From contig JAFMDF010000066.1 of NCBI GenBank assembly GCA_017857395.1, forward strand, positions 1 to 35,035: 35,035 nucleotides of DNA, read 5' to 3'. Made by a program: the position numbers and the translations under genes. This document shows, in pieces, positions 9,505 to 19,900 of this stretch. Origin of the DNA: Bacteroidota bacterium. Lineage in GTDB: Bacteria; Bacteroidota; Bacteroidia; Chitinophagales; Saprospiraceae. The notes beneath the pieces were generated by a model. It did no database searches, was not told the DNA's origin, and saw only the letters and a program-made list of their open reading frames with translations. How positions within the stretch are numbered: position 1 is the first letter of the stretch; each line of letters begins with the position of its first letter.

Positions 9505-9567
9505 GATTTCGAGCTAAAAAGACTTACTAAGTTTTGAAAACTTCGCAAGCCAAAGTCTCCTGAAATC
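9505..9567. repeat. Nested palindrome in the 9436-9850 gap
   Basis: A self-complementary core, AAGTTTTGAAAACTT (9529-9543), lies within AGACTT/AAGTCT arms (9520-9525 and 9553-9558) and outer GATTTC/GAAATC arms (9505-9510 and 9562-9567). This fits an extragenic palindromic repeat or a hairpin ending the SusC/SusD operon. The rest of the 415-base gap is AT-rich with no gene visible and presumably includes the promoter of the following cyclase gene. Confidence 0.55.
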
Positions 9568-9850
9568 AAAATGTATAGTAGCCAATGCTCAAGAAATAAC
9601 TAAAAGATGTATCCAACTATTTTACTTATTATCCTTCCTGCTCAGATAGTAGAATTATTGATGCTGTCATTTTGTAATAAAATATATATTAATGAGTAAG
9701 GACAAAACAAGCACTTATTAAGGGTATAATTTTCAAGACCCAATAATATTTTATATCTTTATTGCTCCTATGAGATAAGGTCAGTTAATCAATATATTGC
9801 TAGATTTTATTTTTGTTTTTTACAGGAGTTAAATTTACACAAAGATATAA

Positions 9851-12118
9851 ATGCCACACCAGCAAGAAAGACAATTCTTAGCCGTTTTATTCGCCGATAT
9901 ACAGGGATATACAGCTTTGATGCAGCGTGATGAAGAGCGAGGTCGCTTAGTCTTACGTAACTTTAAAGAAGTACTTACGGAAAACGTAACCCAATTTCGT
10001 GGAAATATTATCAATTTTTACGGAGACGGCTGTTTGTGTACTTTTGAAAACCCTACCGATGCAGCCAACTGTGCAGCTACCTTACAAAAAAACTTTAAGT
10101 CTGTTACCCCTGCTACTCCCGTTAGAGTCGGACTACATCAAGGAAATGTAGGATTCGAAGATGGTAATGCTTATGGAGATGCGGTTAATATTACTTCTCG
10201 AATTGAGTCATTTGGTGTGCCTGGTTCTGTCTTAATTTCTAGTGAATTTAAAGCAGCAATTGCCAACCAAACAGCGTATAAAGCTATTCGATTAGGCGCA
10301 TTTAAGTTTAAAAATGTGGCCCAACCCATGCAGATTTATGCCCTGCAAGGCGATGATTTAATTATTCCAAAAAAAGAAGATTTAACAGGTAAAGGGAAAT
10401 TAATTCCATCTACTGTTTCAAAAGCCAAAAAGTGGGTATTAGCAGGTATAGTTATTCTTGTTTTAGGATTAGTTCGTTTTTTCAGTCCTTTTGGAGTTAT
10501 AGATAGTGCTATTCCCAAAAATCTAAGAGACGCAAGAATAGCCGTATTACCTTTTGAAAATAAAACAGGCGATAAAGAGTTAGATATTGTGGGCGATATG
10601 GCATCTGATTGGGTCATTCAAGGCTTGATGTATTTGGACGATATACAATTAGTTGGATTTGAAAACATTCAAGAAAATATTAAATATGCGAGTGTTGGGG
10701 ATTCTAGTAAAAATTTTGCACGTAGAACGGGCGCTCAAAAAATAGTGAAGGGACGATATTATATTGACAAAGACGAGTTGATTTTTAAAAGTCAGATTAT
10801 TGATATTGAAACGGGTAAAATTGAACTGTCTCTTCCTGATGTTAGAGGACCTAAAGAGGAGAATGCCGCTTTGGTTAGTGAATTACAAGCCAAATTTGTG
10901 ACGGCTTTTGATGCCCAAAATCATAACTTCTCCCCAGGGATTGCCCAAAATCCACCACCACATAAAGCCTATCAGTTATTCCGAGAAGGGATTGATATTT
11001 ATAGCGAAGACACAGAAGAATCTCGAAATCTTTTTGCCCAAGCCATTGAAATGGACAGTAGTTTCTTTTGGCCTTATATTTGGGCAACTGGTTCTTTTTT
11101 TAATGCTGGGATGGGCAGCGATGCTGATTCAACTTTTGCCCTCATCAAACAAAATATTGACTTCAAAAGCCTTAATAGTTTTGACCGCCAATGGTATGTA
11201 CATTGGCAAGCCTTATTGGATAAAGATTTGGATAAAGCATTTAAGGCAAGTCTAAAAATTTTAGATAGAGACCCTAAACAATGGTTTTCCAATGTAGAAG
11301 CAGGTATTATTGCCAATAATTTAAATTTGCCTAAAAAGGCGGTCGAAATATTTGAATATTTAGACCCCGAATTTGCCCCGCAAGATATAGAATTAGACAC
11401 TTGGTGGCATAATTATTATGTCCATAATTTGTACCGAGTAGGCAGATATGCGGATGCGGAAAAAATAGCCAAAACGATTCAGTCCAAGTTTAGAAAGCAT
11501 TGGAATTATTATGATAGATTAGCGGAAATTTATATACAACAAGATAAGGCAACCGCCTTGCAAGCCTTAATGAAAGAAATGCAAGACAACCAAATGGCGA
11601 ACTTAGAAATCCTCAATGCATTTGTCTTTATTTCCGAGCGATATGGAGTAAAGGGGCAAAAAGAAAAGGAGCAAGAATGGGCGCAAACTGGTATTGATTG
11701 GGCAAACCAACAAGGCACGAACCTGGATCCTTTTGCTTTGGGCAATCTATATTATACCACCAATCAATTTGCTATTGCCAAACCACTTTTCCAAGAAGCC
11801 ATTGACCAAACAGGCAATAGTTCGCTCAACTTATCTAGAGCAGGCAGCACTTGCCAACAATTAGGACAAAGAAAAGCAGTAGCAGCTATACTTAAACAAT
11901 TAGAAAGTTTATATACAAGCACACAAGATGCTAGTTATTTAGTAGCGCAAGCTCATATTTATTGCAAGACCGATGATAAAGACAAAGCCATTACCCTACT
12001 CAATCGTGCCATCAAAAAGGGCTTTGCTTATAGCCCAACTACTTTTGGCAATGATGTTATGTTAGTTGATTTGCAGGGATATCCCCCTTTTGAAGCTTTG
12101 GTCAAAGCAAAGGGATAG
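9851..12118 (+). CDS. Class III nucleotide cyclase with TolB/FlgO-like and TPR C-terminal regions
   Basis: The 755-residue protein begins with a class III cyclase domain (about 8-165), which makes a cyclic nucleotide from a nucleoside triphosphate. Metal-binding Asp residues are D16 (LFADIQGYT) and D59 (NFYGDG); the transition-state pair is N113 and R117 (DAVNITSRIE). The position that is normally the purine-selecting Lys appears to be Asn55, and its partner position appears to be Asn106, so substrate choice is uncertain. One membrane helix follows (about 195-210, KKWVLAGIVILVLGLV). Next comes a TolB/FlgO-like alpha/beta domain (about 228-350, DARIAVLPFENKTGDKE), then TPR-like helices to the C-terminus (about 370-750). 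This order is a known architecture in which the cyclase is cytoplasmic and the C-terminal part lies across the membrane. A second cyclase gene follows at 12496. Confidence 0.88.
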   Translation: MPHQQERQFLAVLFADIQGYTALMQRDEERGRLVLRNFKEVLTENVTQFRGNIINFYGDGCLCTFENPTDAANCAATLQKNFKSVTPATPVRVGLHQGNVGFEDGNAYGDAVNITSRIESFGVPGSVLISSEFKAAIANQTAYKAIRLGAFKFKNVAQPMQIYALQGDDLIIPKKEDLTGKGKLIPSTVSKAKKWVLAGIVILVLGLVRFFSPFGVIDSAIPKNLRDARIAVLPFENKTGDKELDIVGDMASDWVIQGLMYLDDIQLVGFENIQENIKYASVGDSSKNFARRTGAQKIVKGRYYIDKDELIFKSQIIDIETGKIELSLPDVRGPKEENAALVSELQAKFVTAFDAQNHNFSPGIAQNPPPHKAYQLFREGIDIYSEDTEESRNLFAQAIEMDSSFFWPYIWATGSFFNAGMGSDADSTFALIKQNIDFKSLNSFDRQWYVHWQALLDKDLDKAFKASLKILDRDPKQWFSNVEAGIIANNLNLPKKAVEIFEYLDPEFAPQDIELDTWWHNYYVHNLYRVGRYADAEKIAKTIQSKFRKHWNYYDRLAEIYIQQDKATALQALMKEMQDNQMANLEILNAFVFISERYGVKGQKEKEQEWAQTGIDWANQQGTNLDPFALGNLYYTTNQFAIAKPLFQEAIDQTGNSSLNLSRAGSTCQQLGQRKAVAAILKQLESLYTSTQDASYLVAQAHIYCKTDDKDKAITLLNRAIKKGFAYSPTTFGNDVMLVDLQGYPPFEALVKAKG

Positions 12119-12186
12119 AAATAGAAGCGCCCAAAAGATAAAGCAAAAATAGTAGTAATTTTCAAAAGTATTTGTAACTTGTTCTA

Positions 12187-12315
12187 ATGAAAAAGGCCAA
12201 CTTTTCCATGCGAGTAAAATTTTATGGCACACGGGATTCGATACCTGTCTGTTCAAAAGATTTCCAAGATTTTGGAGGCAATACTTCTTGTATTAGTATC
12301 TCGATTAACCTATAA
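12187..12315 (+). pseudogene. 5' remnant of a metallo-beta-lactamase-fold hydrolase gene
   Basis: A 42-codon ORF encodes MRVKFYGTRDSIPVCSKDF, then DFGGNTSCISI. This matches the N-terminal strand region of MBL-fold hydrolases of the type that begins VRFWGTRGSIPVPG and continues YGGNTSCVEV. Intact members run to 250 or more residues and need the downstream LDAGTG and HxHxDH metal motifs. None is visible before the next gene at 12496 in any frame that I checked, so this is a truncated remnant. It lies between two cyclase genes. The remainder of the 12119-12495 gap shows nothing else. Confidence 0.6.
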
Positions 12316-12495
12316 AATTAGTCACCATTCTATTCAATTGTCAAAATAATCCAGATTTTTCGCAAAATAATGCTAGTCTTTTCTTTGGAACAATCCTAAC
12401 TTGTCTTTTCCCTAAATAACCTACCTCAAAACCAAAAATCAACTACTGGATTAAAGAAACTAGAAATGACAAACCCTAGAAAGTAGGAAAATAAA

Positions 12496-15400
12496 ATGAA
12501 AAAAAACTTAATCTTCTTTACCCTCCTTTGGATTATCCTCCCTGCTTTTAGTCAATCTACTTTTATAGATTCACTAGAACAATTGATTCCAGCGGCCTCC
12601 TTTTCCGAAAGGATAAAACTCAAATATCGGGCAGAACCCTATTTGAAGAGCCTAGTGGATATTGATGAAAAACTGCAGCAAGCACAGCGCTACGTAGCCG
12701 TAGCTACGACCTTAAAGGATTCGCTTTTATTAGATCATGCTTATTGGCAATTGGGAGAGGTCTATAAAACAATCGGTGACACGATAAATAGTAAGCAAGC
12801 TTTTGACCAAGGAAAAATGATTGCCAGCCAATACGGATGGTCACTCGGAGATAGTCGTCGTAAAGAAGTTCCAACAGTAAATTTTGCTGGTATCTTTACA
12901 ACCACATATAAAGATAGCTCCCAACAAATGAGTTTTGATTCCATTAGGAAGCGGGGGGATATTTTTGAACTTCATCGTTCCAATGATACTTTTGACCTCA
13001 ATGCGGCTTATTGGTGTAAATTGAAATTGAGGGGACATCCTGAAAAAACGAAGGAGTATGTATTTCAAATTTCATCAGACAGCTATGGCAGAAGGAGTTG
13101 GAATAATATTGCCGCTTATTTGGTACATGAAGATGGAAGCGTGGAAAAGCAACAGTCAGGGTTTGCGTTCCATCCCGAAGAAAAGGCGGTTCCTTATCCT
13201 CCTAATTTACTTCGATACAGCATTGCAAAAAATGAAAAAGCAGTTTTATATTTTCGATTGGAAGGCGTAGAAGCCAAAAGAAAACCAAGTGCTATTGCTA
13301 CCTGGATAGTAGATGATGGATTCTATCTAGATACCGAAGGAGGCTATGAATTTAAAGGTCAATTTAATAATGATTTTGGTGCTCGTTATTCTTTTATCAG
13401 CAACTACATTTTCCATCACGAAATTGTAGAAGACTCAGCAGGGACAATGGATATTGAATCCGTTTACAATAACTGGCAATCGCTGAATCGGAAAGATTGG
13501 ATGAACGTAAAACCTGTATTAAATAGAGTCTATTGGCTAAAAGCTAAATTCATAGGTAGTCCTATCTTTAATGGCAAACAAGTGATTCATGTGACTAGTA
13601 GTGCAGGAAATGATTTACAAAGCTTTGACTATGTAGATGCTTATATTCCTGACGGTAAAGGAGGCTTTCACCATCAAAGAACAGGAGATCAAGTGCCTTT
13701 GCGGAAACGGCCCTATCATTTTTGGGCAACCTTTTTAAAAATTGATATACCGCTGAATGATACCTTGGAGGTATTGGTACGATTGGAAGGAGCAGATTCA
13801 CAACTATTGCCTAATCAAATTCTCTTAACCCATATTGATGAATCTTCTATATGGCCAGACCAAATTAATAAGAGCCTATTAAGTGGAATACTTTTAGGAA
13901 TCCTAGGTGTACAAGCCTTATACTTCTTGCTCTTATTTTTTATGGAAAGAGACCGTATCCATCTTTATTTAGCCTGTTTCGTTTTAGGTTTCTTGTTATT
14001 TTTTCATTTTAGCCCCGACAACTATCGTCAATTTGTAGCCATTCCAATCTGGAAGGAAATTACTTATCAATTAAATTGGATCAGTTTACTCTTGGTGTTT
14101 TACGGCTTAATAAAATTTACTCAGATTTACTTTAATTATCCAAAGTCTTCTCGCCTCTCCAAGTGGGGTATTCCTATTTACTTTTCTCTTTTAGCTATTG
14201 TCATTTTTTTACTTAATATAGAAAAGGAAACAGATTATTTTTCATTTCTTGGAAGCTTTATTCAAGTATTTATTGGTCTTGGTGTGGTAATAGTCTTAGG
14301 ATTAGTTTTTACTTCCAAGAAACAAACGCATGTTTCTAAAAGCTTATTCTTGTTGGCTTTTTTACCTTTTCTCTCTGTTCTTCTTTTTTCAATAATTCTC
14401 GAGATTTTACCTTAAATTCTTGATGCTAATTCGACTGTATTTAATTTTATAAATCTGAATCAAAGTAGAATCTGGGAACTATTTACGAATGCATTCCCAT
14501 TTTCCATTGTTTTTTGTTTAGTCATGTTGGCACTAAGTGCAGGCAAAAGGAACAATGGCTTGAAAGTAGAAAAGGAAAAAGCCCTCCAAAAAAATCTTGA
14601 TGCTCAACAACAAATGTTAGCAGAACAAAAGCGGGTTAACCAAGCCATCAGTCGTTTTGTACCCAATGAATTTTTGACTGCCCTAGGTAAATCCAATATT
14701 ACAGAAATCGCTTTAGGGGATACGGTCGAAAAAGAAGTGACAGTTTTCTTTTCAGATATTCGGGATTATACGTCGATTGCAGAGGCTTTGAGTCCGGAAG
14801 ATAATTTCAAATTTGTCAATGCTTATAATGCGAGGATGGGCCCGATTATTCAAAAAAACAATGGTTTTGTCAATCAATATTTAGGCGATGGAATTATGGC
14901 GATTTTTCCTAAATCGTCGGAGGATGCCCTTCGTGCAGCTATCGCGATGCAGCAAACCATTCGACAATTTAACGCCGAAAGAAGAGCTGGTGGCAAAAGG
15001 AAAATTCGGGTAGGGATGGGCTTACACAGCGGTTCGCTCATTATGGGCATTACAGGCGATGAAAATCGAATGGATGCGACCACTATTTCCGACTCGGTCA
15101 ACTCGGCTGCTCGTATTGAAAACCTTACCAAATATTATGGCGCTGCTATTTTATTGAGTGAAGTGAGCTTAAAAAAATTAAACAATCCGTCCGAATTTCA
15201 TTTGCGCTACTTAGGCGAAGTACAGGTAAAAGGAAAATTAAAGCCATTAAAAATTTACGAATGTTTCGACGGAGATACCGCAGATATGATTGCTTTTAAA
15301 TTGGCGACTTTAACTCAATTTGAAAAAGGCATTCAATCTTACTTTGAAAAATCCTTTGCCAAAGCAGCCTATATTTTTGAATCCATTACGCTACAAAATA

Positions 15401-15504
15401 ACGACGATCGGATTGCTCAATTGTTTTTGAAGAAAGCGAAGGCATTAGATGTTGCGGGTGTGCGGGAAGATTGGACGGGCGTAGAAATGATGTTGGGAAA
15501 GTAA
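12496..15504 (+). pseudogene. Seven-helix receptor (7TMR-DISM-like) nucleotide cyclase interrupted by one in-frame TAA
   Basis: Two open stretches, 12496-14415 (639 codons) and 14524-15504 (326 codons), are in the same frame. The 36 codons between them contain no other stop. Only TAA at 14413-14415 (codon 640) breaks a 1002-residue protein. The order is: signal peptide; helical repeats (about 20-120); two beta-rich extracellular domains resembling 7TMR-DISM sensor modules (about 130-290 and 310-455); six membrane helices (about 458-637); then, after the stop, the seventh helix (FPFSIVFCLVMLALSAG), a coiled coil, and a class III cyclase domain. In the downstream piece, the metal Asp residues are D78 and D122 and the N/R pair is N193/R197; Gln118 takes the usual purine-selecting Lys position. 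The first downstream ATG (14524) lies inside helix seven, so it is not a natural start. If expressed now, the sensor and the enzyme would be separate polypeptides. Confidence 0.8.
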
Positions 15505-15663
15505 GCTTGACGGGGTCGTTTCAAATCTATGCCAAGGCATTGGCGGAATTGAAGTTGCTGGAGTTGATGCCTTTTGATGCGCCTTTGAAAAATTGAAATG
15601 GTAATTTCAATAATTTTGTACCTTGTCTAAACAAAATTAGGCAATTGATTAAACTATACAATA

Positions 15664-16098
15664 ATGAAACAAACACAATATAAAAACTATCAGCTACTAC
15701 TCAATAAAATTGGGACGACGTTTCAGCAACATCAATCTAGGGCAATTAGGCAAGTAAGTATAGAAAAAGTACAAGCTTACTGGGCTATTGGACAACAAAT
15801 CGTTGAATATGAACAGGAAGGAAAAGTCAAAGCGGAATATGGTAAACAATTATTGATACAATTATCAAAAGATTTGAAAACGAGATATGGGAAAGAGTTT
15901 TCTAGGACGAACCTAGTGTATATGCGCCTTTTTTACATCAAATACTCAAAAAGTCAGACGGTGTCTGACCAATTAAGTTGGAGTCATTATGTGGAAATAT
16001 TAAGTATTTCAGATGATTTAGAAAGGTCTTTCTATGAACAACAAACGGTGATAGAAAGATGGTCGGAAAAATGACTTGGTGAGTCATCTTTATTTGAA
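15664..16098 (+). pseudogene. Truncated DUF1016/YhcG-type nuclease gene
   Basis: The open part (15664-16074, 136 codons) matches the N-terminal DUF1016 domain: VQAYWAIGQQIVEYEQEG, YGKQLLIQLSKDLKTRYG, FSRTNLVYMRLFY, LSWSHYVEILSISDDLERSFYE. Intact YhcG-type proteins are about 330-380 residues and carry a C-terminal PDDEXK-like nuclease domain, which is absent here. The ORF breaks at ERWSEK-stop, where family members continue with a WSVRELKRQI-type sequence. In another frame, 16081-16098 reads ESSLFE, reminiscent of the conserved SSLFERLALS segment that follows, which suggests a small indel plus loss of the rest. It is probably non-functional as a nuclease. Confidence 0.7.
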
Positions 16099-16120
16099 GT
16101 AACCTTTTCAAATCTTCAAC

Positions 16121-16684
16121 ATGAAAGTAATAACATACCTTCAATTCATTTTCATAATAATTATAGGTAGTTGTCAGCCACCTAATAATGTATCTCAATT
16201 AACAAGAAAAGACAAAGTAGAGCAGGTGGCCAAAGATTTTTTCGACACCTTTGCCCAAAGAAAAGACTGGGAAAAATTCTGTTCTTTTTATCGAGAAGAT
16301 TTAATATTTGAAGACATCTTATTACAAATCAAATTGGATAGTCTCTGGCAATTTAAAAAGTTTTATAAATGGGATGAAGAAGGTGGAAATTTCCAAAAAT
16401 TAACTCCCGACCAAAAACATGTAGAAATTGATGCTTTAGTCGTCAATGATAGCATGGCAATTGGCTATGGTCATTTAAACCCATTTTATTATTATGATAA
16501 ATTGATTGAAGAAAAGTGGGGTATGAAAGTTAATTTTATTTTGTACTTTGATAAAAATTTAAAAATAAAAAAGCAAATTGACTGGATAGAATATCATGAT
16601 GATGTTATGGAAAGTGTAATTAAACGTTATCGAAAACAGGGGATAGAAAAATTGCCTGATTGGTTAGATTTGACGAAGGATTAA
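16121..16684 (+). CDS. NTF2-like (SnoaL-type) lipoprotein
   Basis: The 187-residue product has a lipoprotein signal (MKVITYLQFIFIIIIGSC, Cys18). The mature part begins with the long helix typical of NTF2-like folds (KVEQVAKDFFDTFAQRKDWEKFCSFYREDLIFED, about 32-65), and strands follow (HVEIDALVVNDSMAIGYGHL, VNFILYFDKNLKIKKQIDWIEY). SnoaL-like domains bind small molecules or catalyse diverse reactions. No specific active site can be assigned, so an exported binding protein or orphan enzyme is possible. It starts 46 bases after the DUF1016 remnant's stop and probably has its own promoter in the decayed gene. A terminator-like hairpin lies downstream at 16854. Confidence 0.75.
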   Translation: MKVITYLQFIFIIIIGSCQPPNNVSQLTRKDKVEQVAKDFFDTFAQRKDWEKFCSFYREDLIFEDILLQIKLDSLWQFKKFYKWDEEGGNFQKLTPDQKHVEIDALVVNDSMAIGYGHLNPFYYYDKLIEEKWGMKVNFILYFDKNLKIKKQIDWIEYHDDVMESVIKRYRKQGIEKLPDWLDLTKD

Positions 16685-16853
16685 TAGCTATGACAAATCC
16701 TTGTCACTTGTAAACCGACTACTTAATTCTACTTTGGTACTCAGAAATAAAGTCCTAGTTAAATATTGCATAGCCTGCATCTAGGTGGTGGTGGGATGTC
16801 AAAAAACTCCTTCCAGTAAAAAAAGAACTTAGTAGGAGAATGGGAATCTAATG

Positions 16854-16899
16854 GGGGAGCAAAAAGTGGATTTTCTAAAAAGTCGACTTTTTGCTCCCC
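16854..16899 (+). terminator. Perfect 14-bp hairpin with downstream T-rich tract
   Basis: GGGGAGCAAAAAGT at 16854-16867 and ACTTTTTGCTCCCC at 16886-16899 are perfect complements around an 18-base loop. TTTTAAATCTTTTTTT follows. This is the strongest terminator-like signal after the lipoprotein gene ending at 16684, although it lies 170 bases beyond it. Nothing else is visible in the 306-base gap. Confidence 0.65.
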
Positions 16900-16990
16900 T
16901 TTTAAATCTTTTTTTACAAATTTTGCCTTTTGATACAACAAAATTTGTTATACTACCCAATATTTCCTAATCATCAAAACCATCAAAAAT

Positions 16991-19900
16991 ATGAGCAAGC
17001 ATTCCTTCCTTTATCTGCTGCTATTAAGTCTTTTAATTAGCTTTTTTGCAAATCCACAAATAGGACAAAGTCAAACCTTAGAAAAAGAACAAATCAAACA
17101 ATTAAAATATCGACATATTGGCCCTGTCGGCAATCGAATCATTTCAGTAGCGGGGATTCCTGGCGACCCGCTCACCTATTATGTAGGTGCGGCTACAGGA
17201 GGTATTTGGAAATCTGTGGATGGTGGCATTGCTTGGAAACCGATTTTTGATGATAAGCCTGTGCATGCTATTGGTGCGCTGGCAATTGCCCCTTCTGACT
17301 CAGAAATCATCTATGCAGGGACAGGAGAAAGTTTTATCCGCTCCAATGTTTCACTGGGTAATGGGATGTGGAAATCAATGGATGGCGGCGAGACTTGGAC
17401 GCATATTGGTTTGGATAAAACGGGTAGGATAAGTAGAGTGGTGGTGCATCCTGATAATCCAGATATTGTTTATGTAGCAGCAGTTGGACATGCCTATGCA
17501 CCGCAAAAAGAAAGAGGTATATTTATGACCGAAGATGGTGGTAAAACTTGGCAACATACCTTATTTGTCGATGAAAATACAGGCGCTTCTGATATTGTCA
17601 TGAGTCCACATAATCCTAGAATCTTATTTGCAGGTACTTGGGAATTAAAATTAGCCACTTGGAATCGAACGAGTGGTGGTCCTGGAAGCGGGGTATATAA
17701 ATCAACCGATGGCGGGAAGACATGGGAAAAAATGACCAAAGGTTTGCCTAAATTGCCTGTGGGCAAAATTGCTTTGGCAATGACTCCTGCGCAAAAAGGA
17801 AGAGTTTACGCACAGATTGAAACAGGAGATGGCGTCCCTTTAAATGGTAAACCTACCTCAACTGGGGAATTATGGCGGTCAGATGATAATGGTAAATCGT
17901 GGAAATTAGTCAATTCAAATCGAGATATGGGTGGCAGACAAGCTTATTATACCCGTTGTGCCGCCTCGCCTGATAATCCACATGAAATCTATTTTATTTG
18001 GGCGGGTTTTTCTAGAAGTATCGACGGCGGTAAAACCTTAGAACCTAGTGCACCTGGTAGCCAACCGAATTGGGATCATCATGAAATGTGGATTGACCCA
18101 ACTGATGGCAACCGTATGATAGTTGTAGGTGATGGAGGGTTATCTATTTCTCAAAACCGAGGGAAAGATTGGGATAGAACGCAACTGGGTGTTGCCCAAG
18201 TCTATCATGTTACTACCGATAATGCCATTCCTTATAATGTCTTAACCAATCGACAAGACGGCCCTGCCATGAGAGGCCCAAGTAATACTCGAACAGGTGG
18301 TTTTTTCGGTGCAGGTATGATTCCTACAGGGGCTTGGAGAGATATAGGTGGTGGAGAAAGTGGGTTTGCTACACCTGACCCAACGAATCCTGATATTGTC
18401 TGGTCAAGTGCTTCTGGAATGGGGCCATTAGGTGGCATTGTTACTCGATATAATGTCAATACAGGACAGTATCGACAAGTGGAAGTTTGGCCTGAATTTC
18501 CAGTAGGACATCCAGCAGCAGATGCTAAATTTCGTTTTCAATGGACTTTTCCTTTATTGATATCTCCACATGATAATAATACCGTTTATGTAACCAGTCA
18601 ACATGTACATAGAACGACTAATAAAGGACAAACTTGGGAAGTCATTAGCCCAGACTTAACCTTAAATGACAAAAGCAAACAAGGTTTTTCTGGTGGGCTA
18701 ACGGGCGATAATATCAATGTAGAATACGCCAATGTAATTTATGCTTTTGATGAATCGCCTGTGCAGAAAGGCGTATTTTGGGCTGGAACAAATGATGGTT
18801 TAGTACAAATTAGTAAAGACGGAGGCGCTACTTGGACAAACGTTACTAAAAACATTCCTAATCTACCGAAAGATGGCGTGGTCAGAAATATTGATGCCTC
18901 CAAATGGGACGCTGGAAAAGCTTATTTAACCATAGAATTTCACCAAGTTGGCAATTTTAAACCTTATGTTTACAAAACAAGTGATTATGGTCAAACTTGG
19001 CAAAAAATCACCAATGGGATTGAGGATACTGGCTTGAATTATACCCGTTGCATTAGAGAAGACCCTGTCAAAAAAGGGTTACTATATTTAGGTACAGAAA
19101 CCAAATTATTTGTCTCTTTTAATGATGGTCAAACGTGGCAATCCTTAATGAGTAATCTACCACATACGCCAATGTATTGGCTTGATATTCCAGAACATTA
19201 TAACGATTTAGTGATTGGAACTTATGGTAGAGGTATTTGGATATTAGATGATATTACGCCTTTGCAGCAATTGACGGAGGACCTAACAAAAGCAAAAGCC
19301 CATTTATTTGCGCCAAAACCTGCCTATCGTTTCCGTCCAGTTACGTCTAATATGCAATTTTTTCCAGAACCTTCTTTTGGCAAAGACCCTGCTTTCGGGG
19401 CGAGCCTTAATTATTGGCTGAGTGAAAAAAATGATAGTGTAAAAATACATATCGTGGATAGTGCAGGAGATACCGTCCGAACCTTAAAACATAAAGGAAA
19501 AGCGGGTATCAATCGGGTGATGTGGGATTTAAAAGACGAACCGAATGAGCCTATTGTTTTGCGCAATAAACCATTATACGCAGATTGGTTTGTTCTTAGC
19601 AAAAAAGGCGACCATAATCCATTGATTAAACCATTTAGTATTTTAGTGCCGCCAGGGAAATATAAAGTGCATTTGGCTGCTGGTTCGGATACCAATATAC
19701 AAGAAGTGGAAATCTTAAAAGACCCACATTCAGAAGGAAGTTTAGCAGATATCGAAGCGCAAACGACCATCCTAAAGGATTTGCAAAAAGATATGACAAC
19801 CGTTGCCGAAATGGTCAATGAAATAGAAATAATGCGGATGCAATTAGGCGATTTAAAAGCAACGATGACTGCTTTGAAAAAACCAACTGATTTGATTAAA

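Noticed and set aside
15507-15596. Short open stretch reading GSFQIYAKALAELKLLELMP after the cyclase stop
   Set aside because: Looks peptide-like but has no start codon of its own, overlaps no known family, and the upstream cyclase already ends in a normal C-terminal sequence.
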